Notes: a model not told the origin generated them from the letters alone. A DNA stretch of 32,842 nt from an uncultured Clostridium sp. (GCA_946553025.1 CAMNRM010000055.1:1-32842), one strand, 5' to 3'. Shown: positions 9,261 through 18,210, counted from the first letter of the stretch. Translations and numbers: made by a program.

Positions 9261-12200
9261 ATGGCAGGAAAAACAATTTTTGGAAGCAGTTTTTCAATGA
9301 ATCATGAGTTTAATTTTAAAGGAAAAAGTACAGAAATTCGGGGACAGAGCCAGGCATGTCAGCCGGTAGAACCTGGAAGAACACAGGCATCGTTGAATGC
9401 AGAGCAGTTTGCGCCTTCGGTACTGGGGGCTGTGCCTGTCGGTTCAGGCTGCCTGTCGCTGTCTGCGATGGAAAAATCAGTGCTTGGAGCTTTTTGCGCG
9501 GCAGGAACGATTCAAATTCGTCCTACAGATACGAATTTTTCGCTAAATTATGTGCTTTCCATGCTGAAACTGATGGATGGTGCATCGGAAAAGCATGGAA
9601 TGCTGAATGAAGAAGATTTGAAAAAAAGAATCATGAAATACATGACTTATCTTCGGGAAAACGCTGCTCCTGCTCCTTCTGCCTGGAGGGATACACTAAA
9701 AGAAGCGATGCAAAATGCTGTCTTGCAGAATGTGATGAAAGGAAATCCGTTAAAGCTTTGTGCCATGACTGGAGATCCGGTTAATGCGGATACAGGAAAT
9801 TTTGTGTATGAAAAGGAAGATTTGCTGATTAAGGGCAGGATTCCCCTGTGCGTGAAGCGTTCCTATAATCGGATGGATGGCAGAAGTACGAGTATGGGAA
9901 AGGGATGGAGGCATAATTATGAGATTTCGCTGCTGTCCGAAGAGGAGTGCTATGTCCTTATCTGGGGAGATGGCAGGGAGGAGGTTTATTTCAAGGAAAA
10001 GGATTCCTCTCCTGTACCTCTTTTTGGTGAAAGACAAGCCCTGAAGGCGGACCAGGACGGTTATCTCTACGAAGAAACCGACGGGCAGATGTATCGGTTT
10101 GATCGGGAGGGAAAGCTGCTGTGGAGAAAGGATGCCCAGGGGAGGGGGATTTTTTGTTCTTATGATCAGAAAAACCGGCTGCATCAGGTAAGCAATCAAA
10201 AGGGTTCGGTTCTTACCTATCATTATGACCATTTTAACGGTCTTTTAAGTGAAATTACCGATCATACAGGGCGAAGGGTGAAGTTTTCCTATGAACTTGG
10301 GCGCTTAAAGGAGGTTTGGGATGCTGAGGGAGGGCGTTATCAATATGCCTATGGTTCGGAAAACGATGTGCGCCGCATTCATAACCCCAGGGGAATCTGT
10401 GTTTTAGACAATGATTATGACAGAAAAGGGAGAACCATTTCGCAGAAGTTTGCTGACGGGGGAGAGATGAGTTACCATTATCAGGAAGAGGAACAGCGAA
10501 CTTTGGTAACGGAACAAAACGGAAACAGGGTTGCCTATGTGCATGATGAACAGTACCGAAATGTAAAGACGGTATATGTCGATGGAGAGGAACATTTTCG
10601 TTATAATGAGCAAAACCAGTTGGTGTTAAAAACCGATAAACGGGGGAATAAGACAAAATTTGCTTATGATGATAAGGGCAATATAAGTCAGGTTTTATAT
10701 TCGGATGGAGAAAAACACAATATGACTTATGATGCCAATGGCCGCCTTTTGGTCTTTTCTGTTAATGGAATCGTTAAGGTAAAAAACACCTATGACGCCC
10801 GGGGAAATCGTTTGAAAACCGTGGATGCATTAAACCGCGGTCGGGAAATGACCTATGACCGTGAAGGAAATATGGTGGAAATGATACAGCCGGATGGAAG
10901 CCGGATTTTTCTGGACTATGATTGCCGCGGAAATATTACCCGGATTTTGGAAGATTCCGGACGACAGGCGGCCTATACCTATGATGACTGCAACCGGGTA
11001 ATTCGTGCGGTTGACGGTGAAGGAAATTCTACGCTTTTTGCCTATGATGCCTGTAACCGTCTTACTACAGTAACAAATGCGGAGGGAAAATGCCGCAGAT
11101 ACGCCTATACCCCGAATGGAAAGCTGGAACAGTTTACGGACTATAATGGTGCAGTATGGGCACAGACCTATAACTGTATGAATAAGGTAGAAAAACTTAC
11201 TTTGCCGGATGGGGAAACTATCCGTTTAACCTATGACCAGATGCAGAATATCGAAAAAAAAATATATCCTAATGGGGCAGAGGAGTCCTATCACTATGAT
11301 GCATTAAACCGCCTGGAGCAGGTCGTTTTGCCCAATGGGGGAGAGATTTTCTATGCTTATGACCTGGATGGAAACTGTATTGCGCAGACGGATGCAGAAG
11401 GAAATAAAACCGAATTTATCTATGATGAGCGCAATCGTTTGATAAAAACCATCAGCCCAACGGGTGCTGTTACTGCGTATGAATATAATCAGGAAGGCAG
11501 GCTTTCCTGTATAAAAAATGCAGCAAAACAGAGTCACACTTACGATTATGATGCGATGGGACAGCTTATCCGTGAAACCTCTGTATCAGGGAATTCGATC
11601 CGTTATGAATATAATGCGATGGGAAAGGTTTCTGCGGTAATTGATGCCGGAAAGCGGCGGACAGAATATGAATATTATCCCGGCGGACAGTTGGAAAAAA
11701 TCATTTTTCCTGACGGAAGAAGTGAACGGTTTATCTATAATAAAAATGGCAGGCTTCTTCGCCGTCAAAATCATAACGGAACAACGCTTGAATACAGCTA
11801 TGACCGTTTAAATCGCCTGGTTTTGGTACGCAGTAATCTTGGTCAGGAAAAGTCTTATACCTATGATGCTGTGGGCAATGTGACTTCGATAAAAGATGCG
11901 TTGGGACATCGAACGCAGTATGTGTATTCTAAGGGAGGGAAACTTCTTTCGGTTACGGATGCAGAAGAAAACCAGACCGAATATAGCTATGATGCTATGG
12001 GAAGGCTTGCGGCAGTTTGCCAGCATGATAAGGCACATAAAACTTCCCGCACAACGCAGTATGAAAGAGATCTTATGGGAAATATCCTGTGTGCGGTAAA
12101 TCCGTTGGGATTAAAGGAATATTATGGTTATGACAAGATGGGACGGCTTGTCAGGAAAACCGACCGGGACGGCTATGAAACACAGTACAGCTACAATGGT

Positions 12201-14270
12201 GAGGGCGACCTGGAATCCATTCTTTACGGAGATGGACGGCGGGCAGAATTTTCTTATCATCCGCTGCGAAAACTGCAGGAGGTTAAGGACTGGCTTGGAA
12301 GTATCCGGGTGGAATGGGATGATGCCGGAAGGATGAAGAAGATCCAAAACCAGAGAGGAGAAGAGATTTGCTATACCTGGGGAGCGCTGGGGGAAAGAGA
12401 AGCCTGTCTTTATCCCGATGGGAGGAAGGTTTCCTATGAATATGATGAACTGGGCCGTTTAAGCCGATTAACTGAGGGCAGCCGGGAGGTTCTTTATCAG
12501 TATGACCAGGAAGGACGGCTTTGTAAAAAGCAATATCCCGAAGGGCTTACCAGCACTTATGACTACAATGCACTGGGACTTCTTTCCCGCCTGTCCTATC
12601 AGCAGCAGGGGGAAGTGCTCGAACAGTATGCATATGAATATGACCAGATGGGCAATAAGACATCCATTAGAAAAAACAGAAATTTTCAGACGCAGTCTGC
12701 GAAGGATAATGGATTGTACCAGTATCAGTACGATGCATTAAACCGTCTTGTCGGCGTGCGAAAAGACCGTCGTCTTTTGCGGCGCTATGCCTATGACGCC
12801 TTTGGAAACCGGATTCTTAAAGAAGATGAAGGAAGCAGTATCCATTATTACTATAATGCAGCGGATCAGATGGTAAGCCTAAAAGGGGCTGGCCGGACAG
12901 AGCAGCGGGAATATGACGGGCGCGGGAATCTTACCGCAGTTATTTGCGGACAGAAGGTGATCAACCGTTATCATTATGGCGCGGATAACCGCCTGGAGGA
13001 AGCCGTTTGTGCCGACGGACGAAAGGCACATTATCATTATGATGGGTTAGGAAACAGAATAGGCGTAGAGGAATATCAAAAAGATGAGCCGGAAAATCCA
13101 GTAAAAACCGTGGAATATCTTCTGGACATTACCAGGCAGTACCGCAATCTTCTGACTAAAACAGAAATAACAGCAGAAAAGGCATCCAGCCAGAGTTTTG
13201 TGTGGGATAATGATATTTTATTTGCGGAAGACGGTGGAAATGTTGGCTTTTATCTGCAGGATGAATTAGGAAGCACCGTGCGTTTCCTTGACCCGCAGAA
13301 TAAAGAAGAAACGATTTATGGGTACGATGAATTTGGTCAGGATCTGTACGGCACACAGGGGCAAAAGCAGCCGTTTGGCTATACCGGATATCAAAGGGAT
13401 TCGATTGCAGGGACGTATTTTGCACAGGCCAGGGAGTATTTGGCGGATGTGGGGCGGTTCACAGCAAGTGATAAGTATGGATGGAAGACTGCCTATCCTA
13501 AAACGATGAATCGATATCATTATTGTTGGAATTCTCCGCTTAAATTTGTTGACTTAGATGGGCTTTTTCCTATGCCGCCAATGGAACGTACTATTTTACC
13601 GCCGCAGGGAGATAGAGCAATGCCTTCTGATGCAAGAATTAATCCGCGGTATGAAGGGAAAACATCATGGAAGGAGTATGGAAAAAATGGGCAGTATGAT
13701 GAAATGATTCGAGCAAATCGGCAATATATATTACACGCCTCTTCTATTTATGAGATTGATCCGCAGACTTTAGCAGCGTGTATCTATGTAGAACAGTCAA
13801 GAAATGTGGATAATAAAGATTATTATTTAGATTGGACAGCAGGTGCTTTGGGATTAGATACGTCATTGGGTATTGGTCAGGTAAAAATATCAAGTGCACA
13901 ATTAGTGGAAGATGAAGGCTATATACAGTTTGATGCTGAAGATTACCCGGGATTTATTGATACTGGTATAATGTCTAGATTAGCAGATGATGAAATTAAC
14001 ATTATGTATGCGGCGGCATATTTAAAGTATCAGCAAGATCAATGGATTGATGTGGCACCACAAATTACCGATCCGGAGTTATTAGGAACCTTGTATAATT
14101 TAGGACATGAGGAGCGGGGAAAGGGAATTTTAGGATATGTATTTGGAATCGGAAATACGCCAAGAATAGTTCATTCAAATCCACATGGAAATGATTTTGG
14201 TGCTGCCGTAAAAAGTAATTATCAGAAAATGGGTAATTTGCTGGGGATTTCTTGTGAAGGAGTACAATGA
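9261..14270 (+). CDS. RHS/YD-repeat effector with lysozyme-like C-terminal toxin domain
   Basis: This is a 1669-residue polymorphic toxin. I chose the ATG at 9261 because GGGGAGAGAGGA lies just before it; an upstream in-frame ATG at 9192 sits inside the previous gene. Residues 1-165 form a unique N-terminal region without signal peptide, PAAR or membrane segments. The RHS cage begins at GDPVNADTGNFVYEKEDLL and contains dozens of YDxxGxx repeats. It ends in the conserved NRYHYCWNSPLKFVDLDGL box near residue 1435. The last 235 residues are a separate module: ASSIYEIDPQTLAACIYVEQ with a likely catalytic E1511, then GIGQV with Q1540, and a helical NIMYAAAYLKYQQDQW. This is the E...GxxQ order of lysozyme-like transglycosylases, implying a peptidoglycan target. 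Without a signal peptide, delivery should need the VgrG/PAAR genes upstream. The tip domain is more AT-rich than the cage, as expected for exchangeable tips. Confidence 0.85.
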   Translation: MAGKTIFGSSFSMNHEFNFKGKSTEIRGQSQACQPVEPGRTQASLNAEQFAPSVLGAVPVGSGCLSLSAMEKSVLGAFCAAGTIQIRPTDTNFSLNYVLSMLKLMDGASEKHGMLNEEDLKKRIMKYMTYLRENAAPAPSAWRDTLKEAMQNAVLQNVMKGNPLKLCAMTGDPVNADTGNFVYEKEDLLIKGRIPLCVKRSYNRMDGRSTSMGKGWRHNYEISLLSEEECYVLIWGDGREEVYFKEKDSSPVPLFGERQALKADQDGYLYEETDGQMYRFDREGKLLWRKDAQGRGIFCSYDQKNRLHQVSNQKGSVLTYHYDHFNGLLSEITDHTGRRVKFSYELGRLKEVWDAEGGRYQYAYGSENDVRRIHNPRGICVLDNDYDRKGRTISQKFADGGEMSYHYQEEEQRTLVTEQNGNRVAYVHDEQYRNVKTVYVDGEEHFRYNEQNQLVLKTDKRGNKTKFAYDDKGNISQVLYSDGEKHNMTYDANGRLLVFSVNGIVKVKNTYDARGNRLKTVDALNRGREMTYDREGNMVEMIQPDGSRIFLDYDCRGNITRILEDSGRQAAYTYDDCNRVIRAVDGEGNSTLFAYDACNRLTTVTNAEGKCRRYAYTPNGKLEQFTDYNGAVWAQTYNCMNKVEKLTLPDGETIRLTYDQMQNIEKKIYPNGAEESYHYDALNRLEQVVLPNGGEIFYAYDLDGNCIAQTDAEGNKTEFIYDERNRLIKTISPTGAVTAYEYNQEGRLSCIKNAAKQSHTYDYDAMGQLIRETSVSGNSIRYEYNAMGKVSAVIDAGKRRTEYEYYPGGQLEKIIFPDGRSERFIYNKNGRLLRRQNHNGTTLEYSYDRLNRLVLVRSNLGQEKSYTYDAVGNVTSIKDALGHRTQYVYSKGGKLLSVTDAEENQTEYSYDAMGRLAAVCQHDKAHKTSRTTQYERDLMGNILCAVNPLGLKEYYGYDKMGRLVRKTDRDGYETQYSYNGEGDLESILYGDGRRAEFSYHPLRKLQEVKDWLGSIRVEWDDAGRMKKIQNQRGEEICYTWGALGEREACLYPDGRKVSYEYDELGRLSRLTEGSREVLYQYDQEGRLCKKQYPEGLTSTYDYNALGLLSRLSYQQQGEVLEQYAYEYDQMGNKTSIRKNRNFQTQSAKDNGLYQYQYDALNRLVGVRKDRRLLRRYAYDAFGNRILKEDEGSSIHYYYNAADQMVSLKGAGRTEQREYDGRGNLTAVICGQKVINRYHYGADNRLEEAVCADGRKAHYHYDGLGNRIGVEEYQKDEPENPVKTVEYLLDITRQYRNLLTKTEITAEKASSQSFVWDNDILFAEDGGNVGFYLQDELGSTVRFLDPQNKEETIYGYDEFGQDLYGTQGQKQPFGYTGYQRDSIAGTYFAQAREYLADVGRFTASDKYGWKTAYPKTMNRYHYCWNSPLKFVDLDGLFPMPPMERTILPPQGDRAMPSDARINPRYEGKTSWKEYGKNGQYDEMIRANRQYILHASSIYEIDPQTLAACIYVEQSRNVDNKDYYLDWTAGALGLDTSLGIGQVKISSAQLVEDEGYIQFDAEDYPGFIDTGIMSRLADDEINIMYAAAYLKYQQDQWIDVAPQITDPELLGTLYNLGHEERGKGILGYVFGIGNTPRIVHSNPHGNDFGAAVKSNYQKMGNLLGISCEGVQ

Positions 14271-14566
14271 TGATAAAGGACAAAGGATTTTTATTTGGAA
14301 TTTTAGCAGGCTTGATTTTCTTTATATGCAGCAATCCAATTTTATCAGAAATAATTTTAACCCGAAAGCATGGAAATCAGATTCAGGTAATATTAAAAGA
14401 TTCTCTTAATGATATGGAGGATAGGATGTCTATACGAGTTAAGTACTATAAACGTCATATTGCTTATGGTGAAGTTCGTAATGAAAAAGGCAGATATATT
14501 TATTTATTAAATCCGTTCGATACTGAAGGAAGTAATTATCCCATAAAAATCTTTATGGATAAGTAG
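14267..14566 (+). CDS. Small exported protein, immunity candidate 1
   Basis: This 99-residue protein overlaps the RHS stop codon (ATGATGA), the classic spacing of a toxin/immunity pair. The N-terminus is a hydrophobic signal or anchor (FLFGILAGLIFFICSNPILS), followed by a small basic extracytoplasmic domain of alternating strands. No named family is recognised. An exported or anchored protein fits a toxin that acts on peptidoglycan outside the membrane. It is the best-placed candidate for cognate immunity to the lysozyme-like RHS tip, but three more membrane-anchored proteins follow and any of them could be the real partner. Confidence 0.65.
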   Translation: MMIKDKGFLFGILAGLIFFICSNPILSEIILTRKHGNQIQVILKDSLNDMEDRMSIRVKYYKRHIAYGEVRNEKGRYIYLLNPFDTEGSNYPIKIFMDK

Positions 14567-14584
14567 TAAAAAGGAATAGAATAA

Positions 14585-14938
14585 ATGAATAGAAAAGTAC
14601 AGAAGGCAATTCGGTTAATAGCAGGTATAGTTGTAGGTTATCTTTTGGGAGTAATGATTGTTCCATATATCAAGGTGGAGATACTTACCTTATTACATGG
14701 CAAAGAGTTTAGCGGATTAGAGCAACAGACAAATATGCTTGCAGAAAGTGAATATTTTAAGGTATTTGCTTTTGACAGGGAACATCTGGCACAGGTCTAT
14801 TATGTTGAAAAAAATCATTCGTCTGGAAATCTGTTTACTTTTATTAAAGAAGACGAAGAATGGAAATTGTACCAATGGGATACGATCTGGTCACTTTCAG
14901 GATCAGCAGATGATATTATATGGCCTTTTTATCCATAA
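14585..14938 (+). CDS. Small membrane-anchored protein, immunity candidate 2
   Basis: This 117-residue protein has one N-terminal transmembrane helix (about 9-28, IRLIAGIVVGYLLGVMIV). The extracytoplasmic domain ends in strands containing LFTFIKEDEEWKLYQWD. AAGGA lies shortly before the ATG. It follows immunity candidate 1 by 18 bp and is probably in the same operon. The anchor fits protection of the cell wall or outer membrane face. No family is recognised. The FxxxEEWK...W pattern is loosely shared with the next gene, so the two may be distant duplicates. A 12-bp inverted repeat begins inside its final codons. Confidence 0.6.
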   Translation: MNRKVQKAIRLIAGIVVGYLLGVMIVPYIKVEILTLLHGKEFSGLEQQTNMLAESEYFKVFAFDREHLAQVYYVEKNHSSGNLFTFIKEDEEWKLYQWDTIWSLSGSADDIIWPFYP

Positions 14939-14974
14939 AAGCCGAGTGAAAACGGGGTTAAATTTATGGATAAA
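14928..14974 (+). repeat. 12-bp inverted repeat around a stop codon
   Basis: TTTATCCATAAA (14928-14939) and TTTATGGATAAA (14963-14974) are perfect reverse complements with a 23-nt loop. The left arm includes the stop codon of immunity candidate 2. No U-run follows, so it is more likely a stabilising or partial-termination hairpin, or chance in AT-rich DNA. Confidence 0.6.
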
Positions 14975-14991
14975 TTATAAAGGGAATGAAA

Positions 14992-15504
14992 ATGAAAAAA
15001 TTAAGATTTTGGAGTGCCCTAGTTATGGGAAGTATTATGCTCCTGGATTTGGCGGGGCATAGCTTTATTGCTTACCATGAACATATAAGAAAAACGAAAG
15101 AAAAGATGGAACAGTGCAGGGAGGTTCAGCCATTAATTCATTATGCAGGAGCAATTATTGGCGGATATGTTTTTCCGCAGGAGAAGGATGAGTATTTGAC
15201 AATTTATGATCAGTCTTTGTTCACTGACAGCTATTATACCGCTCAAAAAGATAAAAATAATCAAGAAAATAAAGATAATAAATGGAAAGAATTAACTGCG
15301 GATATTCATGTGAAGGAATTAGAGCATGATGGGAAGAGGGGATGGATTTGGGTGGAATTGGATTCTGGCGGCCCTCCTGGGGAAAATCTTGATTTATGGT
15401 TTATTACAAAAGAGGGATTGCAATGGAAAGTCGAATTTATTGATAGCGGACTGGATGGGAGGCGATGGCTTTGGAGGGATAAGGAAGAGAATGAATGGGA
15501 TTAG
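14992..15504 (+). CDS. Small membrane-anchored protein, immunity candidate 3
   Basis: This 170-residue protein has a short basic start and then a hydrophobic helix (FWSALVMGSIMLLDLAG), making a signal anchor. The soluble part contains a lysine/asparagine-rich linker and strands ending in LDLWFITKEGLQWKVEFID. I chose the ATG at 14992 because AAAGGG lies about 8 nt upstream; the ATG at 14986 is too close to it. A 14-bp overlap with the next gene indicates translational coupling. The family is not recognised. Together with its neighbours it forms a run of exported proteins directly behind a peptidoglycan-directed toxin, which supports an immunity or accessory role. Confidence 0.58.
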   Translation: MKKLRFWSALVMGSIMLLDLAGHSFIAYHEHIRKTKEKMEQCREVQPLIHYAGAIIGGYVFPQEKDEYLTIYDQSLFTDSYYTAQKDKNNQENKDNKWKELTADIHVKELEHDGKRGWIWVELDSGGPPGENLDLWFITKEGLQWKVEFIDSGLDGRRWLWRDKEENEWD

Positions 15505-15973
15505 TGCTTTTCGGAATAAAAAAGGGATATTTGCAAAAATCGGATATCTTATCATTTTTATATCCTTTGCGCTGTGGATATTATGGCATGGGGTAATGAT
15601 TTATAAAGTGAATAAGGAACCAGTAAAAATTGTCGTTCAGCCATTAGGATGGGATAAATCAATAAGTGATGAAAAAATGCAGGTGGTTTCTTATGTTAAG
15701 CTGAAGAATATTTCTTTTCATCCCACGGAGATACAAGTTCGTTTATATCTTAAAGATACAATGGGAGAATTACGGGAAAGTGATATACAAAATATTGAAC
15801 TGTGGGAAAGAAAAGGAGAAGAAAAGGGAACCAGGATAACTGAAGATTTGCATGTGGTAATTCCGCCAAAAGAGGAAACGGGTTTGTATATCCAGGCAAT
15901 TTATGAAAACAGTGAGGGTATTTATTTCCCTTACCATACAGAACAGGAAGTGGAAATTATCTACACAAATTGA
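15491..15973 (+). CDS. Small membrane-anchored protein, immunity candidate 4
   Basis: This 160-residue protein starts at the ATG at 15491, which overlaps the previous gene and has AAGGAAG just before it; the same frame is open further upstream but overlaps too much to be real. One transmembrane helix (GYLIIFISFALWILWHGVMI) is followed by an extracytoplasmic beta-sandwich-like domain with strands such as VSYVKLKNISFHPTEIQVRL and a proline-flanked strand near VVIPPKEETGLYI. The pattern resembles small Ig-like domains that stabilise or sense the envelope. No family is recognised. It is the last gene of the immunity cluster, before the decayed effector copy. Confidence 0.58.
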   Translation: MNGISAFRNKKGIFAKIGYLIIFISFALWILWHGVMIYKVNKEPVKIVVQPLGWDKSISDEKMQVVSYVKLKNISFHPTEIQVRLYLKDTMGELRESDIQNIELWERKGEEKGTRITEDLHVVIPPKEETGLYIQAIYENSEGIYFPYHTEQEVEIIYTN

Positions 15974-16092
15974 ATACCAGAGGTTCAGAAATAATGAGTA
16001 TAGTTGAAATTACTTATAGTACTCAAGTTAATACTAACTTGGGAAAAGTATTATATAAGGGGAAAATTACATTGTTTGAAGGGGAATAAATT

Positions 16093-16301
16093 ATGCCTAT
16101 GACTTATGGAATTATAAGAGCAGTTACAGATGGCCAGGAATTTACAGATGTCTGGGAAGGAAATGAAGAGTGTTATGTTTATGATATTGTACATGATGGT
16201 GGAATTGAACGTTAAAATATGGTGATTTTAAGTTTGAACATTTTAGTGAAAATGGTATAGAAAAAATATATGAGGAGTTAAAAAAATCTTTAAGTGATTA
16301 A
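16093..16301 (+). pseudogene. Decayed second copy of the candidate effector gene
   Basis: The 40-codon reading frame at 16093-16215 repeats the first 40 codons of the gene at 4115 almost residue for residue (MPMTYGIIRAVTDGQE, then YDIVHDGGIER) and then stops. The bases just after the stop, in another frame, match the last codons of the same gene (YGDFKFEHFSENG against YGKFIFSHYSEVS). About 1.1 kb in the middle is missing. The upstream leader is also related to that of the first copy (ACATTGTTTG before the start). A short hairpin (CAAGTTA-atac-TAACTTG, 16024-16041) lies upstream. The gene is dead as a full effector, although a 40-residue peptide could still be made. Confidence 0.85.
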
Positions 16302-16326
16302 ACGTATAATGAAAGAGGTATAGATA

Positions 16327-18042
16327 ATGTTATGTGGCAAGACTAATGATAATTCTAAAGATAATAAATTATTATTACTTATTGTAATAATCACTGGTTT
16401 TTTACATATAAAGATTTATAAAAAATTTAAACAAGATCGATTTTGGATATTTGTAGTTTTTGTAGGGATACTGTTTGTCTTAGGTTATAAAATTTTAACT
16501 TATGATGAAGATAAAGTTTATGTCAAGTGGCATGATGATACTGTAGGATGGATAATTGCACAGGAAATACCTCTAGCATATAATTATGACAAAATAAATG
16601 AAAGCGAAATTCCAGATATTCATAGGTTAGATTTGGATGCGGAAATGATTAAAAATATAAAGGATTTAAAGTACTGTAAAAATCTTGAATATTTGATTCT
16701 AAACGTAAAAAATGTAAAAAATATAAAGATATTGCAATCTCTCGATAAGTTAGATACGTTAGTTCTTATCAATGGGAACACAAAAATATTAAAATCACTA
16801 AAAAAATTAAATATATCCACATTGATATTAAAGAATTGTACTTTTTCTTCGGTAGAGTCCTTACTTGAGTTAAATCATTTATCTAAGTTGGAAATAGAAA
16901 ATACTTTAATTAAGGATGCATCGGCATTGGAAGAATTATCTAAGTTATCTTATTTATCACTTAATCATGTAGAAACGGAAAAGCCAATTATTTTATGTAA
17001 AGGAGCTGAGTATGGAAGTGTTGCTTTATCCAATGTAAATCTTGAGGATTTGAAAGTTTTAGGGAGTTATAAAAATTTAACATCTTTATATTTGGGAAAA
17101 ATAAATCTTTCAAATTATACAAATATTTTATTTCCAGAACAGCTTAAAACATTAGCACTTAAAGAATGCGAATTAGAGAATTTTAAACTTTTTTCAAATC
17201 TTTCTGAACTTGTTTCCTTAGACGTGTCTGGAAATCAAATTCGGGATATTAGATCATTAGCTGATTTTCATAATTTAAAAGAACTATCATTGGCAAATAA
17301 TCCTATAGAAGATATAAGCCCTGTCAATAAATTAAAAGGCAGTGTAAAATTAAATTTATCGGGAATACATTTGGACAAAGATATACTTGATTTACTGGCA
17401 AAAATGAGATTGGAAGAACTTTATCTGTCAAATTGTAATCTATCTGACTTGTATTTTCTGGAAGGGCATAGGGAAATAAAGAAATTAGATTTATCAAAAA
17501 ATCAGATAACGGATATTGAAGTTTTAAAAATGTACCGGGCAGAACTTAATTATTTAAATATTTCATGGAATCCTATTAGAGATTTTCGACCTTTGGAAGA
17601 ATGGATTCCGGCAATGAAAATGCTTATGAATGAAGAATATTATTCTTATGAGGGGGCGGAATTGGATATATCTGGAATTCCATTAGAAGAAATTGATGAG
17701 GAAAATGGAATAGAAATTATTGCAGAAATGCTTTTAAAAAAATTATTTGCTCAAAAATGCGGATTGAAAAGTCTGAAATTAATTTCTGTTCAAACAAAGT
17801 TACAATATTTAGATGTTTCTGGTAATTCAATAGAAGATTTAACAAAATTATGTGGAGTTAAATTTTTAAAACAAGTGCTAATTAAAGATAATTTAGTTAC
17901 AGAAAAGGACATAAATTTAGATATTCCATTGACTTTACCAGGAACCTATGGAGTACCTATTCATTGGAAAACGAGCAGTATAATTTGGCATTCTCATGGA
18001 ATGGACGGAAAAATGCAGTGGATGAGGGTGATATTTAAATAA
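16327..18042 (+). CDS. Membrane-anchored leucine-rich-repeat protein 2
   Basis: This is a 571-residue paralogue of the LRR protein at 5482. The N-terminus has two hydrophobic segments (about 14-27 and 39-58), one more than in copy 1, then the shared box VKWHDDTVGWII and about 20 leucine-rich units with the same register, for example LVSLDVSGNQIRDIRSL. The repeats are probably outside the cell. AAGAGG lies upstream of the ATG. The gene sits behind a destroyed effector copy yet has no frameshift, so it has been kept under selection. This is expected of an orphan immunity gene or a retained surface receptor. The longer N-terminus may be real, or translation may start later, before the second hydrophobic segment. 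Confidence 0.75.
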   Translation: MLCGKTNDNSKDNKLLLLIVIITGFLHIKIYKKFKQDRFWIFVVFVGILFVLGYKILTYDEDKVYVKWHDDTVGWIIAQEIPLAYNYDKINESEIPDIHRLDLDAEMIKNIKDLKYCKNLEYLILNVKNVKNIKILQSLDKLDTLVLINGNTKILKSLKKLNISTLILKNCTFSSVESLLELNHLSKLEIENTLIKDASALEELSKLSYLSLNHVETEKPIILCKGAEYGSVALSNVNLEDLKVLGSYKNLTSLYLGKINLSNYTNILFPEQLKTLALKECELENFKLFSNLSELVSLDVSGNQIRDIRSLADFHNLKELSLANNPIEDISPVNKLKGSVKLNLSGIHLDKDILDLLAKMRLEELYLSNCNLSDLYFLEGHREIKKLDLSKNQITDIEVLKMYRAELNYLNISWNPIRDFRPLEEWIPAMKMLMNEEYYSYEGAELDISGIPLEEIDEENGIEIIAEMLLKKLFAQKCGLKSLKLISVQTKLQYLDVSGNSIEDLTKLCGVKFLKQVLIKDNLVTEKDINLDIPLTLPGTYGVPIHWKTSSIIWHSHGMDGKMQWMRVIFK

Positions 18043-18048
18043 AACATA

Positions 18049-18180
18049 TGAAAAAATGCCGAATTTCCTGGTGTGGAATTTGATATGTCTGGTATACAGT
18101 TGGAGGAAATAGAAGAAAAGGGAATTCGCATTCTGGAGAAAACGCTTTTTCATAAATTACCAGCAAGAAATTGCGGATAA
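18049..18180 (+). pseudogene. Fragment of a third LRR gene
   Basis: The frame ending at the TAA at 18178-18180 reads FPGVEFDMSGIQLEEIEE and then ILEKTLFHKLPARNCG. This matches an internal part of LRR protein 1 (encoded at about 6730-6855) with most residues identical. It starts seven bases after the LRR 2 stop, lacks a start, and ends at the point where the parental sequence continues. It is closer to copy 1 than to the neighbouring copy 2, so it is the remnant of a further module and not the end of LRR 2. Confidence 0.85.
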
Positions 18181-18210
18181 AAAAATACAAAGAAAAACGG
18201 AGGCAGCCCC

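Noticed and set aside
9800-13550. Repetitive YD-coding sequence considered as a CRISPR-like or tandem DNA repeat
   Set aside because: The repetition is at protein level (RHS repeats of about 20 residues with variable DNA); no constant repeats with unique spacers.
14739-15062. 107-codon open frame overlapping two immunity candidates
   Set aside because: Different frame from both neighbouring genes, no ribosome binding site, and the neighbours have signal anchors and good starts.
16024-16041. Short hairpin before the effector stub as a terminator
   Set aside because: A 7-bp AT-rich stem without a T-run is too weak to call a terminator.
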